Source: Devosia equisanguinis
Lineage (GTDB): Bacteria; Pseudomonadota; Alphaproteobacteria; Rhizobiales; Devosiaceae
Direction of reading: 5' to 3'
DNA length: 64,000 nt
Assembly: GCF_900631955.1 (NCBI RefSeq)
Contig: NZ_UZWD01000023.1
Location: 186,001 to 250,000, forward strand
Shown: one piece after another, positions 16,131-23,709 of the stretch
Position numbering within the stretch: position 1 is the first letter of the stretch
How the letters are laid out: every line of letters starts with the position of its first letter
The notes under the pieces: model-generated
Database searches by the model: none
Told to the model about the DNA's origin: nothing
Seen by the model: only the letters and a program-made list of their open reading frames with translations
Translations under genes and position numbers: made by a program

Positions 16131-17018
16131 ATGAGTAGGTGGACGGCGGACGATCTGCGCCGATTGGATCTGAAATACGCCGAGGATGGCGTTCACATTC
16201 ACCAACGGCCATTCCGGGCCGCGATGGAGCTGCTCGGCTCCAGTTTCGTGATGGGTGTGGGCGGCAATCCCGAGGTCAAACGCATAATGGATGCTTATGC
16301 AGCCATGATGCCGGAAGTTGCGACGAACTGGCCCGGCGCCGGAATCGGATTAGTAGCTTCGGTCGATCAGGTGCGAAAGGCCGTTTTCCCCGTCGTGTTC
16401 GGTCAGAATTCTCTCCAGCCGTGGCAGATGACTGGCTTCGAGAATGCGGAAGAATGGTGGAATTGGTGCCGCCGGGATAGGTCGATCGCCGCTGACGTCG
16501 CCTTTGCTGGCGCGGACATTCACGATTTCACAATGGGTCTCAACGAGGTTGATCAAGGCAATGCTGACGCGGTGACGCTCTGGCGGATGGCAGGGTCGAA
16601 TCTCGAAGACGTGGCGAACACATTGCCTACCGCGTTCAGCCACGACTCGGTGGTACAGCCGATCTGCATGGCCGCAGAGCTATCCATAAAGGCAACATTG
16701 GTTTGGGATGGTGTTGATCCCGACTCTTTCCGAAAAGGCAAGGACGGCCATAACTTGGCCGTGCTCGCCCAGCGTATGGTTACTGCACGGCCGCACCGCG
16801 ACGATGCGCGGGTTCAAGCGGTGGTGGTGAGCCTGCCGCCCTATGTTGCCAGCCGATACAAGCCCGCTGGCTTGAAGCGACTTTCGGTAGTCAGGTTGGC
16901 ACTCGGCGTCCAGTTCATTGCAGCGTCTAGCCTGAGGCGGATCGCAGCAGCCGATCTCGCAAGCCAGATGGAAACCGATCCCGATTGGCCGGGACCGAGA
17001 CCCGCATTTGCGATCTGA
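16131..17018 (+). CDS. Uncharacterised HEPN-like protein in ABC-3C operon (295 aa)
   Basis: A 295-residue protein; GGTAGGAGG precedes the ATG and the gap to the previous gene is 9 bases, so it is the last gene of the operon. The C-terminal half (residues 170-280) is helical, with PICMAAELSIKATLVWDGV, then FRKGKDGHNLAVLAQRM and VVRLALGVQFIAASSLRRIA. The order resembles HEPN domains, in which a helix of the type AELxLKAxL precedes GHxLxxL. RKGKDGH could serve as an R-x4-6-H RNase motif, but its place is not the usual one. Assignment is tentative. Confidence 0.55.
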   Translation: MSRWTADDLRRLDLKYAEDGVHIHQRPFRAAMELLGSSFVMGVGGNPEVKRIMDAYAAMMPEVATNWPGAGIGLVASVDQVRKAVFPVVFGQNSLQPWQMTGFENAEEWWNWCRRDRSIAADVAFAGADIHDFTMGLNEVDQGNADAVTLWRMAGSNLEDVANTLPTAFSHDSVVQPICMAAELSIKATLVWDGVDPDSFRKGKDGHNLAVLAQRMVTARPHRDDARVQAVVVSLPPYVASRYKPAGLKRLSVVRLALGVQFIAASSLRRIAAADLASQMETDPDWPGPRPAFAI

Positions 17019-17155
17019 AAGTCCGCTTGAGAAAGTGTCGAGTGATCGGGGTGGTACTCCGTAGTGGATTATCACTCGCTTGGTCGCGAGTCGTTTTGTT
17101 GATCCGGCATAGCTTTGAGGCTATGAACGGTGAAATGACATTATCGGGCTCGTAG

Positions 17156-17272
17156 CGGGCGGATGCATCCGGCGAGAGTCAGCAGCGGTTCTACCGGCAG
17201 CTCATCGCAAAAGCGGATCTCCGGTTTTCCGAGCATGTGGAAAGCCTGAAATCCGCAAAGAAGGAACGTTGA
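17156..17272 (+). pseudogene. C-terminal remnant of a RelE/HigB-type toxin gene
   Basis: The 38 codons ending at a TGA one base before the XRE start read ADASGESQQRFYRQL, IAKADLRFSEHVESL and KSAKKER. This matches my memory of the C-terminus of RelE/HigB-type toxins that are encoded just upstream of XRE antitoxins (SG-x-x-x-RFY-x-x-LI-x-x-AD-x-R-F/Y-x-x-H). An in-frame TAG at 17153-17155 and no recognisable upstream portion show that the rest of the toxin is missing. Confidence 0.6.
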
Positions 17273-17273
17273 G

Positions 17274-17651
17274 ATGGCACGAAGCCTGAATGAAATCATT
17301 GCCGCGCTTCCCGCGGACGAACAGGCGGCAGTTGAGGAGCACTATCAGCAACTGCGGCAGGAGGTCGAGGGTCTGCGCGAGCTGCGCCAAATCGCCGGCA
17401 AGGCACAGGAGGACATCGCATCGGCTCTCAACATCAAGCAGCCGTCCGTGTCCAAGATCGAGAAGCAGGCGGATATGTATCTCTCGACGCTACGCAGCTA
17501 TGTCGAAGCCATCGGCGGCAAGCTCGAACTCACGGTAAAGCTGCCATCGCATCCGGCGCTTCATCTCCATAGCCTGGGTGACATGACCATGGGCGATAGT
17601 GCTGGCGTTCGTACCGTGGCCCGTCGTCGGAAGCAGGCCGGGACCAGGTGA
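17274..17651 (+). CDS. XRE family regulator (paralogue 2), probable orphan antitoxin
   Basis: A 125-residue HTH protein closely similar to the one at 12008 across the HTH (GLRELRQIAGKAQEDIASALNIKQPSVSKIEKQ) and the following YVEAIGGKLELTVKLP segment. It starts one base after the stop of a toxin-gene remnant, so it probably descends from a HigBA/RelBE-like antitoxin that lost its toxin. GAAGGAACGTTGAG supplies the SD. It lies between the ABC-3C operon and the heavy-metal transposon. Confidence 0.8.
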   Translation: MARSLNEIIAALPADEQAAVEEHYQQLRQEVEGLRELRQIAGKAQEDIASALNIKQPSVSKIEKQADMYLSTLRSYVEAIGGKLELTVKLPSHPALHLHSLGDMTMGDSAGVRTVARRRKQAGTR

Positions 17652-17666
17652 GCAGATTCAGGTGAA

Positions 17667-17684
17667 GGGGGAAAGCCTTCCCCC
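17667..17684 (+). terminator. Hairpin after XRE paralogue 2
   Basis: GGGGGAAAGCCTTCCCCC forms a 7-bp stem with a short loop 15 bases after the stop codon. No T-run follows, so it may instead be a mobile-element backbone structure. Confidence 0.4.
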
Positions 17685-17732
17685 TGGCCGGCGCCGAGGT
17701 CGCCGGCACACCCCCTTCTGCGGGGAGACCCC

Positions 17733-17748
17733 CAGGCTGTGCAAAAAC
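17733..17748 (+). repeat. Left inverted repeat of metal-resistance transposon
   Basis: CAGGCTGTGCAAAAAC, identical in reverse complement to 22245-22260; divergence begins immediately after these 16 bases. Confidence 0.8.
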
Positions 17749-17860
17749 CAACCCCATATTGCTGATCTGGGATTTTACTCACTCGCGGTGATGTGCGCGA
17801 TCGTATTCAGCTTGGTTCGATCGGTGCCCTGGGGTCTGACAGAATGAGCACTCCATAGCT

Positions 17861-19060
17861 TTACGTCACCAGGCCAAGGGCAGTTCCACCCACGGCCGCC
17901 AGCAAAACCACAACCCATGGGGGAGTTCTCCAAGCCACCAGCGCTACGAAGCAAATCATGGCCAGCGCGAAGTCTGGCATGCCGGCGATCGCGCTTGTGA
18001 AGACAGGCGAATAAAGGGCAGCGCCGAGGATTCCGACGACGGCTGCATTGGCGCCCTGCATAGCCGACTGCGCCCTTGCTGTACGACGCAACTGATCCCA
18101 GAATGGGAGCGCGCCGATCAGGATGAGAAAGCCCGGAAGGAAGAGTGCGGCAAGAGCGATTGCTGCACCAGCGACACCGTTCGGCGCCGGTCCCATGACC
18201 GCCCCGAGCCAGGCGGCGAAGGTGAAGAGTGGTCCCGGTACCGCCTGCGCGGCACCATAACCCGCGAGGAAGGCGTCATCGGACACCCATCCCGGGGCGA
18301 CGGTTTCCGCCTGCAACAGCGGTAGCACGACATGTCCGCCGCCAAAAACCAGCGAGCCGGCGCGATAGAAGCTGTCGGCCAGCGCCCATCCCTGCGCCTG
18401 CCCGGCGAGCACCGGGAGGCCGATCAGCAAGGCGGCGAAGAGTACAAAGGCCGTGAGGCCCACTGTCCGTGAAACCGGCACAGGCAGATGCGCGCCTGTC
18501 GCGACTTGTCCCTTGCTCAAGGCGAGCCCGGCGATCGCGCCGAGGAAGATTGCGGCCATCATTCCGGTCGCGCCCGGCGCCCAGGCGAGCACAAGCACGG
18601 CTGCGACCGCGATAGTCGCGCGCGCTCTGTCGGGGCAGAGGTTTCTGGTCATGCCCCATACGGCCTGCGCCACGATGGCGACGGCGACGATCTTGAGGCC
18701 ATGCAGGACACCGAGCGCAAGCGGGCCTTCGAGGCGTGTTGCCGTCATGGCGAGGGCGAGAAGGATCAGGGCAGATGGCAGGGTGAAGGCGAGGAAAGCT
18801 GCAAAGGCACCGCCCCAACCCGCCCGTATCAAGCCAAGCGCAAAGCTGACCTGGCTGGAGGCGGGACCCGGCAGGAACTGGCACAGTGCCACTAGATCGG
18901 CATAGGCGCTCTCGCTCAGCCATTTTCGCCGTGTCACCAGTTCGTCGCGAAAATAGCCCAGATGCGCGATCGGGCCGCCGAACGAGGTGAGCCCCAGCTT
19001 CAGGAAGACGCGGAATACTTCGGAGACGCTTGCCTGCAATTGCTGGGGGCTGGGTTTCAT
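17861..19060 (-). CDS. chrA: Chromate efflux transporter ChrA
   Basis: A 399-residue two-domain CHR transporter of the inner membrane that exports chromate. The first half carries the signature FLKLGLTSFGGPIAHLGYFRDELV and LCQFLPGPASSQ; the second half repeats it as AGSLVFGGGHVVLPLL and GYGAAQAVPGPLFTFAAWLG. About ten hydrophobic helices are visible. It is the leftmost gene of the transposon and faces away from the metal-sensor gene. No chrB regulator is present, so chromate-responsive control is not evident. Confidence 0.95.
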   Translation of the reverse strand: MKPSPQQLQASVSEVFRVFLKLGLTSFGGPIAHLGYFRDELVTRRKWLSESAYADLVALCQFLPGPASSQVSFALGLIRAGWGGAFAAFLAFTLPSALILLALAMTATRLEGPLALGVLHGLKIVAVAIVAQAVWGMTRNLCPDRARATIAVAAVLVLAWAPGATGMMAAIFLGAIAGLALSKGQVATGAHLPVPVSRTVGLTAFVLFAALLIGLPVLAGQAQGWALADSFYRAGSLVFGGGHVVLPLLQAETVAPGWVSDDAFLAGYGAAQAVPGPLFTFAAWLGAVMGPAPNGVAGAAIALAALFLPGFLILIGALPFWDQLRRTARAQSAMQGANAAVVGILGAALYSPVFTSAIAGMPDFALAMICFVALVAWRTPPWVVVLLAAVGGTALGLVT

Positions 19061-19249
19061 TCAGGAGGCTTCCTTGGTTGGTCATTCTCGCGCGCGATGA
19101 TCTATCGGCGCGTGAGGATTATTCAGGGTCGCCGCGGTCAGGTTGACCCGCCACCAGAACATCACCGCTCACCCCGTGCTCCGAACAGCGCTCGGTTCGA
19201 CGGGTAGAGGCATCGCGTGTCAACAGAATGAAAGTTTCCAATTCTTCCA

Positions 19250-19389
19250 TCACGTAGATTGCTGCAGGGCGATGAGCATGGCCGTTGCGGTGTCGCCAGA
19301 ATACCCGGACCAGTACCGGCGCGCGTCAGACCGACCGTGACCGGTTTGCCGTCGGCGGTCCATTCGATCTGGTCTTCAGTCCATTCCAT
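19250..19389 (-). pseudogene. Probable N-terminal stump of an alpha/beta hydrolase gene
   Basis: From the ATG at 19389 the minus strand encodes MEWTEDQIEWTADGKPVTVG and LTRAGTGPGILATPQ, which looks like the opening of alpha/beta hydrolases (VxVGLTRAGxGPxxLLLPA) and then loses similarity without any catalytic part. The remainder of the 397-base gap between chrA and the metal sensor (19061-19457) otherwise contains only the operator described separately. Confidence 0.35.
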
Positions 19390-19410
19390 GGCTTCACCAA
19401 TCCTATCTAA

Positions 19411-19433
19411 TATAGTATAGTCCCCCATACCAT
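19411..19433 (+). promoter_or_regulatory. Probable RcnR/DmeR operator
   Basis: GTATAGTCCCCCATAC (19415-19430) has GTAT/ATAC arms around a C-tract, 27 bases before the ATG of the sensor gene. Sites of this form (A/T-rich inverted arms around a G/C tract) are known operators of RcnR-type repressors. It overlaps the likely promoter of the sensor-efflux pair. Confidence 0.65.
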
Positions 19434-19457
19434 AAGAAGTCGAGGTTAGCCATCGCC

Positions 19458-19730
19458 ATGTCTCACACCATCCGCGACAAAGAGAAGCTGATTGCGCGAG
19501 TGCGCCGTCTAAAAGGTCAGATCGAGGGGATCGAGCGCGCGCTTGAAGCCGAGAAACCCTGCGGCGAAATCCTTCGCCAGCTCGCTTCCGCCCGCGGCGC
19601 AATGAGCGGGCTGACTGCCGAGGTGATGGAGGATCATCTGCGCGAGCATGTGCTTCACGCCGAAACCGACGCCGACCGCAAGCAGGGCGGCGAAGAACTG
19701 ATCGAAGTCATCCGAACCTACATGAAGTAA
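19458..19730 (+). CDS. dmeR: RcnR/DmeR-type Ni/Co-responsive repressor
   Basis: A 90-residue all-helical CsoR/RcnR-family (DUF156) protein. The metal ligands of RcnR are all present at the canonical positions: His3, Cys35, His60 and His64. This points to a Ni(II)/Co(II) sensor rather than Cu (CsoR) or formaldehyde (FrmR). Known members bind a G/C-tract operator and release it on metal binding; a fitting operator lies just upstream. The efflux gene follows after 27 bases, so the pair forms a self-contained dmeRF-like unit. Confidence 0.85.
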   Translation: MSHTIRDKEKLIARVRRLKGQIEGIERALEAEKPCGEILRQLASARGAMSGLTAEVMEDHLREHVLHAETDADRKQGGEELIEVIRTYMK

Positions 19731-19757
19731 GCCGGCGTACCGGCGGGAGCTAAAGCC

Positions 19758-20711
19758 ATGTCCGAAGTCGACATCTCTATGCATACCCACGATCATAACT
19801 TCCTCGGGCGCGACCACCAGCGGAATGAATATCGGGTCTGGCTGGTCATCGCCCTGACCGCGTCAATGATGGTCGTCGAGATCGTTGCGGGTACGATCTA
19901 TGGTTCGATGGCGCTGGTGGCGGATGGCTGGCACATGTCCACCCATGCCGGCGCGATGCTGATCACCGCGCTGACCTACCTCTACGCACGCCGCCACGCC
20001 GATGATCGTCGCTTCACCTTCGGCACCGGCAAGCTAGGCGATCTTGGTGGTTTTGCCAGCGCCATCGTCCTGGCCCTGATCGCGCTGCTGATCGGCTGGG
20101 AGAGCCTGTTGAGGCTGGCCAATCCGGTGGAGATCAGCTTCGAGCAAGCGATCGCCGTCGCTGTGGTCGGACTCGCCGTCAATCTTGTCTGCGCCTGGCT
20201 GCTTCGGGACGATCATTCCCATCATCACCATGGGCACCATCATGCGCACGATCACGATCATGACCACCATGAGCATACACGCGACAACAATCTGCACGCC
20301 GCCTATCTGCATGTGCTGGCCGACGCGCTGACCTCGATCCTGGCCATCGTGGCGCTGTTGGCCGGGCGCAGCTATGGCTGGCTCTGGGCCGATCCCCTCA
20401 TGGGCGTTGTCGGCGCGCTGGTGATTGCGCGCTGGTCCTGGGGGCTGATCCACGATTCCGGCGCAGTCCTGCTAGATCGGCTTCCCGATGACGAGGATCT
20501 GCCCGCGGAAATCCGCGAGGCGCTGGAAACCGAGGCCGACCGGATCGCAGATCTGCATGTCTGGCAGGTCGGGCCAGGACACCACGCCGCCATCATATCG
20601 CTGGTGTCGAGCGCTCCCCGCGAACCGTCGGACTACAAGGCTCGCCTCGCGGAAATACACGAACTCTCCCACATCACCATCGAGGTCGAGCGGGTGAATG
20701 TCACCGCCTGA
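19758..20711 (+). CDS. dmeF: CDF family Co(II)/Ni(II) efflux transporter
   Basis: A 317-residue cation diffusion facilitator. Six membrane helices are visible; metal-site residues appear as ALVADGWHMSTHAG in TM2 and YLHVLADALTSILA in TM5. Between TM4 and TM5 is a long histidine/aspartate-rich loop (around residues 153-175, HSHHHHGHHHAHDHDHDHH) that binds metal. The cytoplasmic C-terminus contains DLHVWQVGPGHHAAI. Such DmeF proteins export Co(II) and Ni(II). Preceded by the dmeR-like gene and followed directly by the transposase. Confidence 0.9.
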   Translation: MSEVDISMHTHDHNFLGRDHQRNEYRVWLVIALTASMMVVEIVAGTIYGSMALVADGWHMSTHAGAMLITALTYLYARRHADDRRFTFGTGKLGDLGGFASAIVLALIALLIGWESLLRLANPVEISFEQAIAVAVVGLAVNLVCAWLLRDDHSHHHHGHHHAHDHDHDHHEHTRDNNLHAAYLHVLADALTSILAIVALLAGRSYGWLWADPLMGVVGALVIARWSWGLIHDSGAVLLDRLPDDEDLPAEIREALETEADRIADLHVWQVGPGHHAAIISLVSSAPREPSDYKARLAEIHELSHITIEVERVNVTA

Positions 20712-20751
20712 ATCCGAAATGGATTGAACGAGGCCCGCCGGAGGAAGTTTT

Positions 20752-22176
20752 ATGACCCGCTTCATCGAAGGTCACGACCGCCATCAACCCAGCCTGCTTC
20801 CTCCTTGCGTTGACGACTATGTTGCCCCCGAGGCGCTCGTCCGGGTCGTTGACGCGTTCGTCGAGACTCTCGATCTTGCGGCACTCGGCTTCGGTCGCAC
20901 AGTCTCGGCGACGACCGGACGCCCGGGCTTCCACCCTGGCGACATGCTGCGCCTCTATGTCTGGGGCTATCTGAACCAGCTTCGCTCCTCGCGACAATTG
21001 GAACGTGCCTGCGAGCGTGATCTTGAGGCGATCTGGCTGATGCGGCGCATGTCGCCCGACTACCGGACGATCGCCGCATTCCGGCATGACAACCCGGAAG
21101 CCATTGTCGGCGCAGGTGCCGCCTTCATTCGCTTCTGTCGCGAAGCCGGGCTGATCGCGGGCGCCAAGGTCGCGCTGGATGGCACTAAGATGCGGGCGGT
21201 GGCCAGCGCCAAGAACATTGCCGGGGCCGAACGCCTTGCCAGAGACATTGCGCATACCGAAGCGGAAATCGCCTACTATCTCGACCGTCTCAACATTGCC
21301 GATGAGCATACGGCCCAAGGGATCGCGGATCAGATTGTGCATCGTGAGGCCTTTGCCCAGGCTATCGGTTCGCTGGAGCGTCGGAAGGCGAGACTTGAGC
21401 GGCGGCAATCCGAGCTTGGCGATCACGACACGGATGTTGTCGTCTTCGGAGAACCGGACGCAAGACCGATGGGCTATGGCCGCGCACCGAAGTTCCCCGC
21501 GTACAATATGCAGAGTGTCGTCGACGTCGAAAGTGGCTTGATCGTTCATCAAGATGTCGCCAACGAGGCCAACGATAGCCAGTTGCTTCACCCGATGGCG
21601 ATGGCCACGAAAGAGGTTCTCGAAGTCGACGAACTAGACGTTCTGGCCGATGGGGGATACTCGAACGCCCAGGAAGTTGCCCGTTGCGAACAGGTCGGCG
21701 TTCGCGTCGCCGCCCCGATCAAACGGGGCGCCATGAGCGCGGAATACTTCCGGCCCATACAGTTCGTTCATGACGAAGGGACAGACACCATACGCTGCCC
21801 GGCCGGAGCCATCATGCACCCGAAGGGCAAGCACACCCGCAATCGCGCCATTCGATACCGGACACCGGCCTGCCAGACTTGCCAGATCAAAGGACAATGC
21901 ACGCCTGGATACCAGCGCACGATCCACCGGCTTGTGGACCAGGGCGCGCTCGACCGAATGGAACGGCGGATCCACGAGAATGCTGATCTGATGAAGGTTC
22001 GTCGTTGCACCGTCGAGCATCCCTTCGGGACGATCAAAAGAATGACCGGCGGAGGGCGCTTCCTGACACGAGGACTAAGGCGAGTGAAGGCGGAAGCAGC
22101 GCTCTCGGTTCTCGCCTTCAACCTTATCCGTGCCTCAAACGCCTTCGGGGTAACAACGCTGATGGCACGATGCTGA
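20752..22176 (+). CDS. IS1182 family transposase
   Basis: A 474-residue DDE transposase with the IS1182 layout. The N-terminal DUF772-type domain has FHPGDMLRLYVWGYLNQLRSSRQLERAC. The first catalytic Asp lies in VALDGTKMRA, the second in ADGGYSNAQE, and the Glu within VEHPFGTIKRMTGGGRFLTRG. A Cys cluster (CQTCQIKGQC) precedes the C-terminus. It is full length. GGAGGAAG precedes the ATG. It presumably mobilises the whole 4.5 kb unit through the outer inverted repeats. Confidence 0.9.
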   Translation: MTRFIEGHDRHQPSLLPPCVDDYVAPEALVRVVDAFVETLDLAALGFGRTVSATTGRPGFHPGDMLRLYVWGYLNQLRSSRQLERACERDLEAIWLMRRMSPDYRTIAAFRHDNPEAIVGAGAAFIRFCREAGLIAGAKVALDGTKMRAVASAKNIAGAERLARDIAHTEAEIAYYLDRLNIADEHTAQGIADQIVHREAFAQAIGSLERRKARLERRQSELGDHDTDVVVFGEPDARPMGYGRAPKFPAYNMQSVVDVESGLIVHQDVANEANDSQLLHPMAMATKEVLEVDELDVLADGGYSNAQEVARCEQVGVRVAAPIKRGAMSAEYFRPIQFVHDEGTDTIRCPAGAIMHPKGKHTRNRAIRYRTPACQTCQIKGQCTPGYQRTIHRLVDQGALDRMERRIHENADLMKVRRCTVEHPFGTIKRMTGGGRFLTRGLRRVKAEAALSVLAFNLIRASNAFGVTTLMARC

Positions 22177-22197
22177 TCGGCCCCTTCGCGCCGGTGT

Positions 22198-22231
22198 GAT
22201 CTGCCGATCTGCCGATCTGCCGATCTGCCGC
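22198..22231. repeat. 8-bp tandem repeat near the right transposon end
   Basis: About four copies of GATCTGCC follow each other between the transposase stop and the right inverted repeat. They may be transposase-binding sites or simple slippage. Confidence 0.75.
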
Positions 22232-22244
22232 CACTGACGTTCGC

Positions 22245-22260
22245 GTTTTTGCACAGCCTG
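22245..22260 (-). repeat. Right inverted repeat of metal-resistance transposon
   Basis: GTTTTTGCACAGCCTG, the exact reverse complement of 17733-17748, followed by CCCC as at the left flank. Confidence 0.8.
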
Positions 22261-22339
22261 CCCCGCAACGCCCCCTTGTCAGGCGATCGTCCAGCGCGAT
22301 CTTCAAGGCGTAAGACGCCGAGAAGGAGAAAGCGCCCGA

Positions 22340-22597
22340 ATGCGCTTCCTGTTTCCTCATAGCCATGCCTTTCGGAAAGGCCGCGTCACCGTCGACGATG
22401 ATGGGAAGGCCGCGCCCGACTGCCTAGTCGAGTTCGGCGATGGCGTCACCGTCATCGCGGAATGGCGCGCCGAAGGCGATTCCATCCGTCTCACCGTTCC
22501 CGACTATCGCACCGCCCGCGGCACGCTCGTAACCGCGCGGAACTGGCGGCTCGCCAAGGGCCAAGATGGCCACTGGCGGTCCGAGCGCACTGCTTGA
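22340..22597 (+). CDS. Small conserved ICE protein, unknown function (85 aa)
   Basis: An 85-residue protein rich in beta-strand patterns (KGRVTVDDDGKAAPDCLVEF, VTVIAEWRAEGDSIRLTVPD). No known domain is recognised. AGAAGGAG precedes the ATG. It is the first backbone gene to the right of the transposon and its upstream region contains a small GGCGT-AAG-ACGCC hairpin. The frame and SD support a real gene; function is unknown. Confidence 0.6.
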   Translation: MRFLFPHSHAFRKGRVTVDDDGKAAPDCLVEFGDGVTVIAEWRAEGDSIRLTVPDYRTARGTLVTARNWRLAKGQDGHWRSERTA

Positions 22598-22673
22598 TCA
22601 CGCGCCGTTTCACTTGATCGCACCGCGCCAATCATGGCGCTGCCCGACCACACGATGCAGTGCCTGAACTATT

Positions 22674-22755
22674 AGAGTGAGAGTGCGGACCGGTTTTGCC
22701 GTGACGGGTAGAGAGCTGGAGGAGAGGCTTCCGGCGCCCGTCGCGGAGAGCCGCG
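22674..22755 (+). promoter_or_regulatory. Structured 5' leader, type 1 copy A (ardC-like gene)
   Basis: AGAGTGAGAG at the 5' end, then GACGGG (22703-22708) pairing with CCCGTC (22737-22742) around an inner imperfect stem CTGGAG / CTTCCGG with a purine loop. The SD GGAG starts 3 bases after the helix and the ATG follows. Related leaders occur before 25436, 28915 and, more diverged, 31437. Confidence 0.7.
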
Positions 22756-23709
22756 ATGTCCAGAAACGATCGCCGCGTTCGTGCCGGAGCCGACCGGGCG
22801 AACCTCTATGACGAAGTCACCGACAAGATCATCGCCGAGCTGGAAGCCGGCCGCGTGCCGTGGGTCCAGCCCTGGGGCACGTCGGCGGCCAAGGCCCCGC
22901 TTGGCCTGCCGCGCAACGCCGCAACTTCGCGAAGCTACAGCGGCATCAATGTCCTGATCCTCTGGGGAGCCGTCATCGAGCACGGCTTTCCCGGCCAGGG
23001 CTGGCTCACCTTCCGCCAGGCACTGTCGCTCGGCGGCCATGTCCGCAAGGGCGAGCGCGGCACAACCGTTGTCTATGCCGACCGCTTCACGCCGGAGGAC
23101 GAGAAGCGCCGCGCCTTCGAGGCTGGCGAGGAAGCGCAGGCGATCCCGTTCCTGAAGCGCTTCACGGTATTCAACACGGCGCAATGCGACGACCTGCCCG
23201 AAGACATCGAGGCGACCGCGCCGCCGCCGCCGCCCGGCATGATCGAGCCCCAGGTGGAGGCGCTCATCAAAGCGACCGGCATCGATTTCCGCATTGGCGG
23301 CAACCGGGCGTTCTACGTTCCGTCGCTCGACTACGTGCAAGTCCCTCCGCCGGCCGCCTATTTCGAGCCGATCAACTGGCACCGGACGGCCTTGCATGAA
23401 CTCGGTCACGCGAGCGGCGCAGAGCACCGGCTGAACCGGAACCTCTCAGGCTCCTTCGGCTCGAAGCTCTATTCGGTCGAGGAAATCACCGCCGAATTGA
23501 TCTCGGCCTATAGCTGCGCCGCGCTCGGGATCGTCCCGACCGTGCGCCATGCCGACTATATCGGCTCTTGGCTCGACGTCCTGCGCGAAGACAACCGCGC
23601 CATCGTCCGAGCCGCCTCCCAAGCCAGCAAGGCGGCCGACTGGCTTCTCAGCTTCCTGCCGGATGCCGGCAGCATCGACCAGAACGACGACGAGCGGGAG
23701 GCGGCGTGA
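22756..23709 (+). CDS. ardC: ArdC-like anti-restriction protein
   Basis: A 317-residue protein. Residues 15-130 form the DUF1738/ArdC N-terminal ssDNA-binding domain (LYDEVTDKIIAELEAGRVPWVQPW, SYSGINVLILW, GWLTFRQALSLGGHVRKGERGT). Residues 190-300 form a zincin-like metallopeptidase domain with HELGHASGAEHR (HExxH plus a third ligand His) and a downstream Glu-containing helix EEITAELISA. ArdC proteins protect incoming conjugative DNA from restriction in the recipient. The gene carries a type 1 structured leader and its stop overlaps the next ATG. Confidence 0.85.
   Translation: MSRNDRRVRAGADRANLYDEVTDKIIAELEAGRVPWVQPWGTSAAKAPLGLPRNAATSRSYSGINVLILWGAVIEHGFPGQGWLTFRQALSLGGHVRKGERGTTVVYADRFTPEDEKRRAFEAGEEAQAIPFLKRFTVFNTAQCDDLPEDIEATAPPPPPGMIEPQVEALIKATGIDFRIGGNRAFYVPSLDYVQVPPPAAYFEPINWHRTALHELGHASGAEHRLNRNLSGSFGSKLYSVEEITAELISAYSCAALGIVPTVRHADYIGSWLDVLREDNRAIVRAASQASKAADWLLSFLPDAGSIDQNDDEREAA

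Larger units (their letters stand above)
17733..22260. mobile_element. IS1182-type transposon carrying chromate and Co/Ni resistance genes
   Basis: Perfect 16-bp inverted repeats CAGGCTGTGCAAAAAC (17733-17748) and GTTTTTGCACAGCCTG (22245-22260) enclose 4528 bp: chrA, an RcnR-type sensor, a CDF efflux gene and an IS1182-type transposase that ends 69 bases before the right repeat. CCCC flanks both ends (17729-17732 and 22261-22264), compatible with a 4-bp target duplication. No second left end occurs next to the transposase gene, so the metal genes lie inside the IS boundaries, as in a transporter IS. Confidence 0.7.

Noticed and set aside
22198-22231. Tandem repeat as a possible CRISPR array
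   Set aside because: Units are 8 bp without spacers; no cas genes are present. No CRISPR array was seen in the window.
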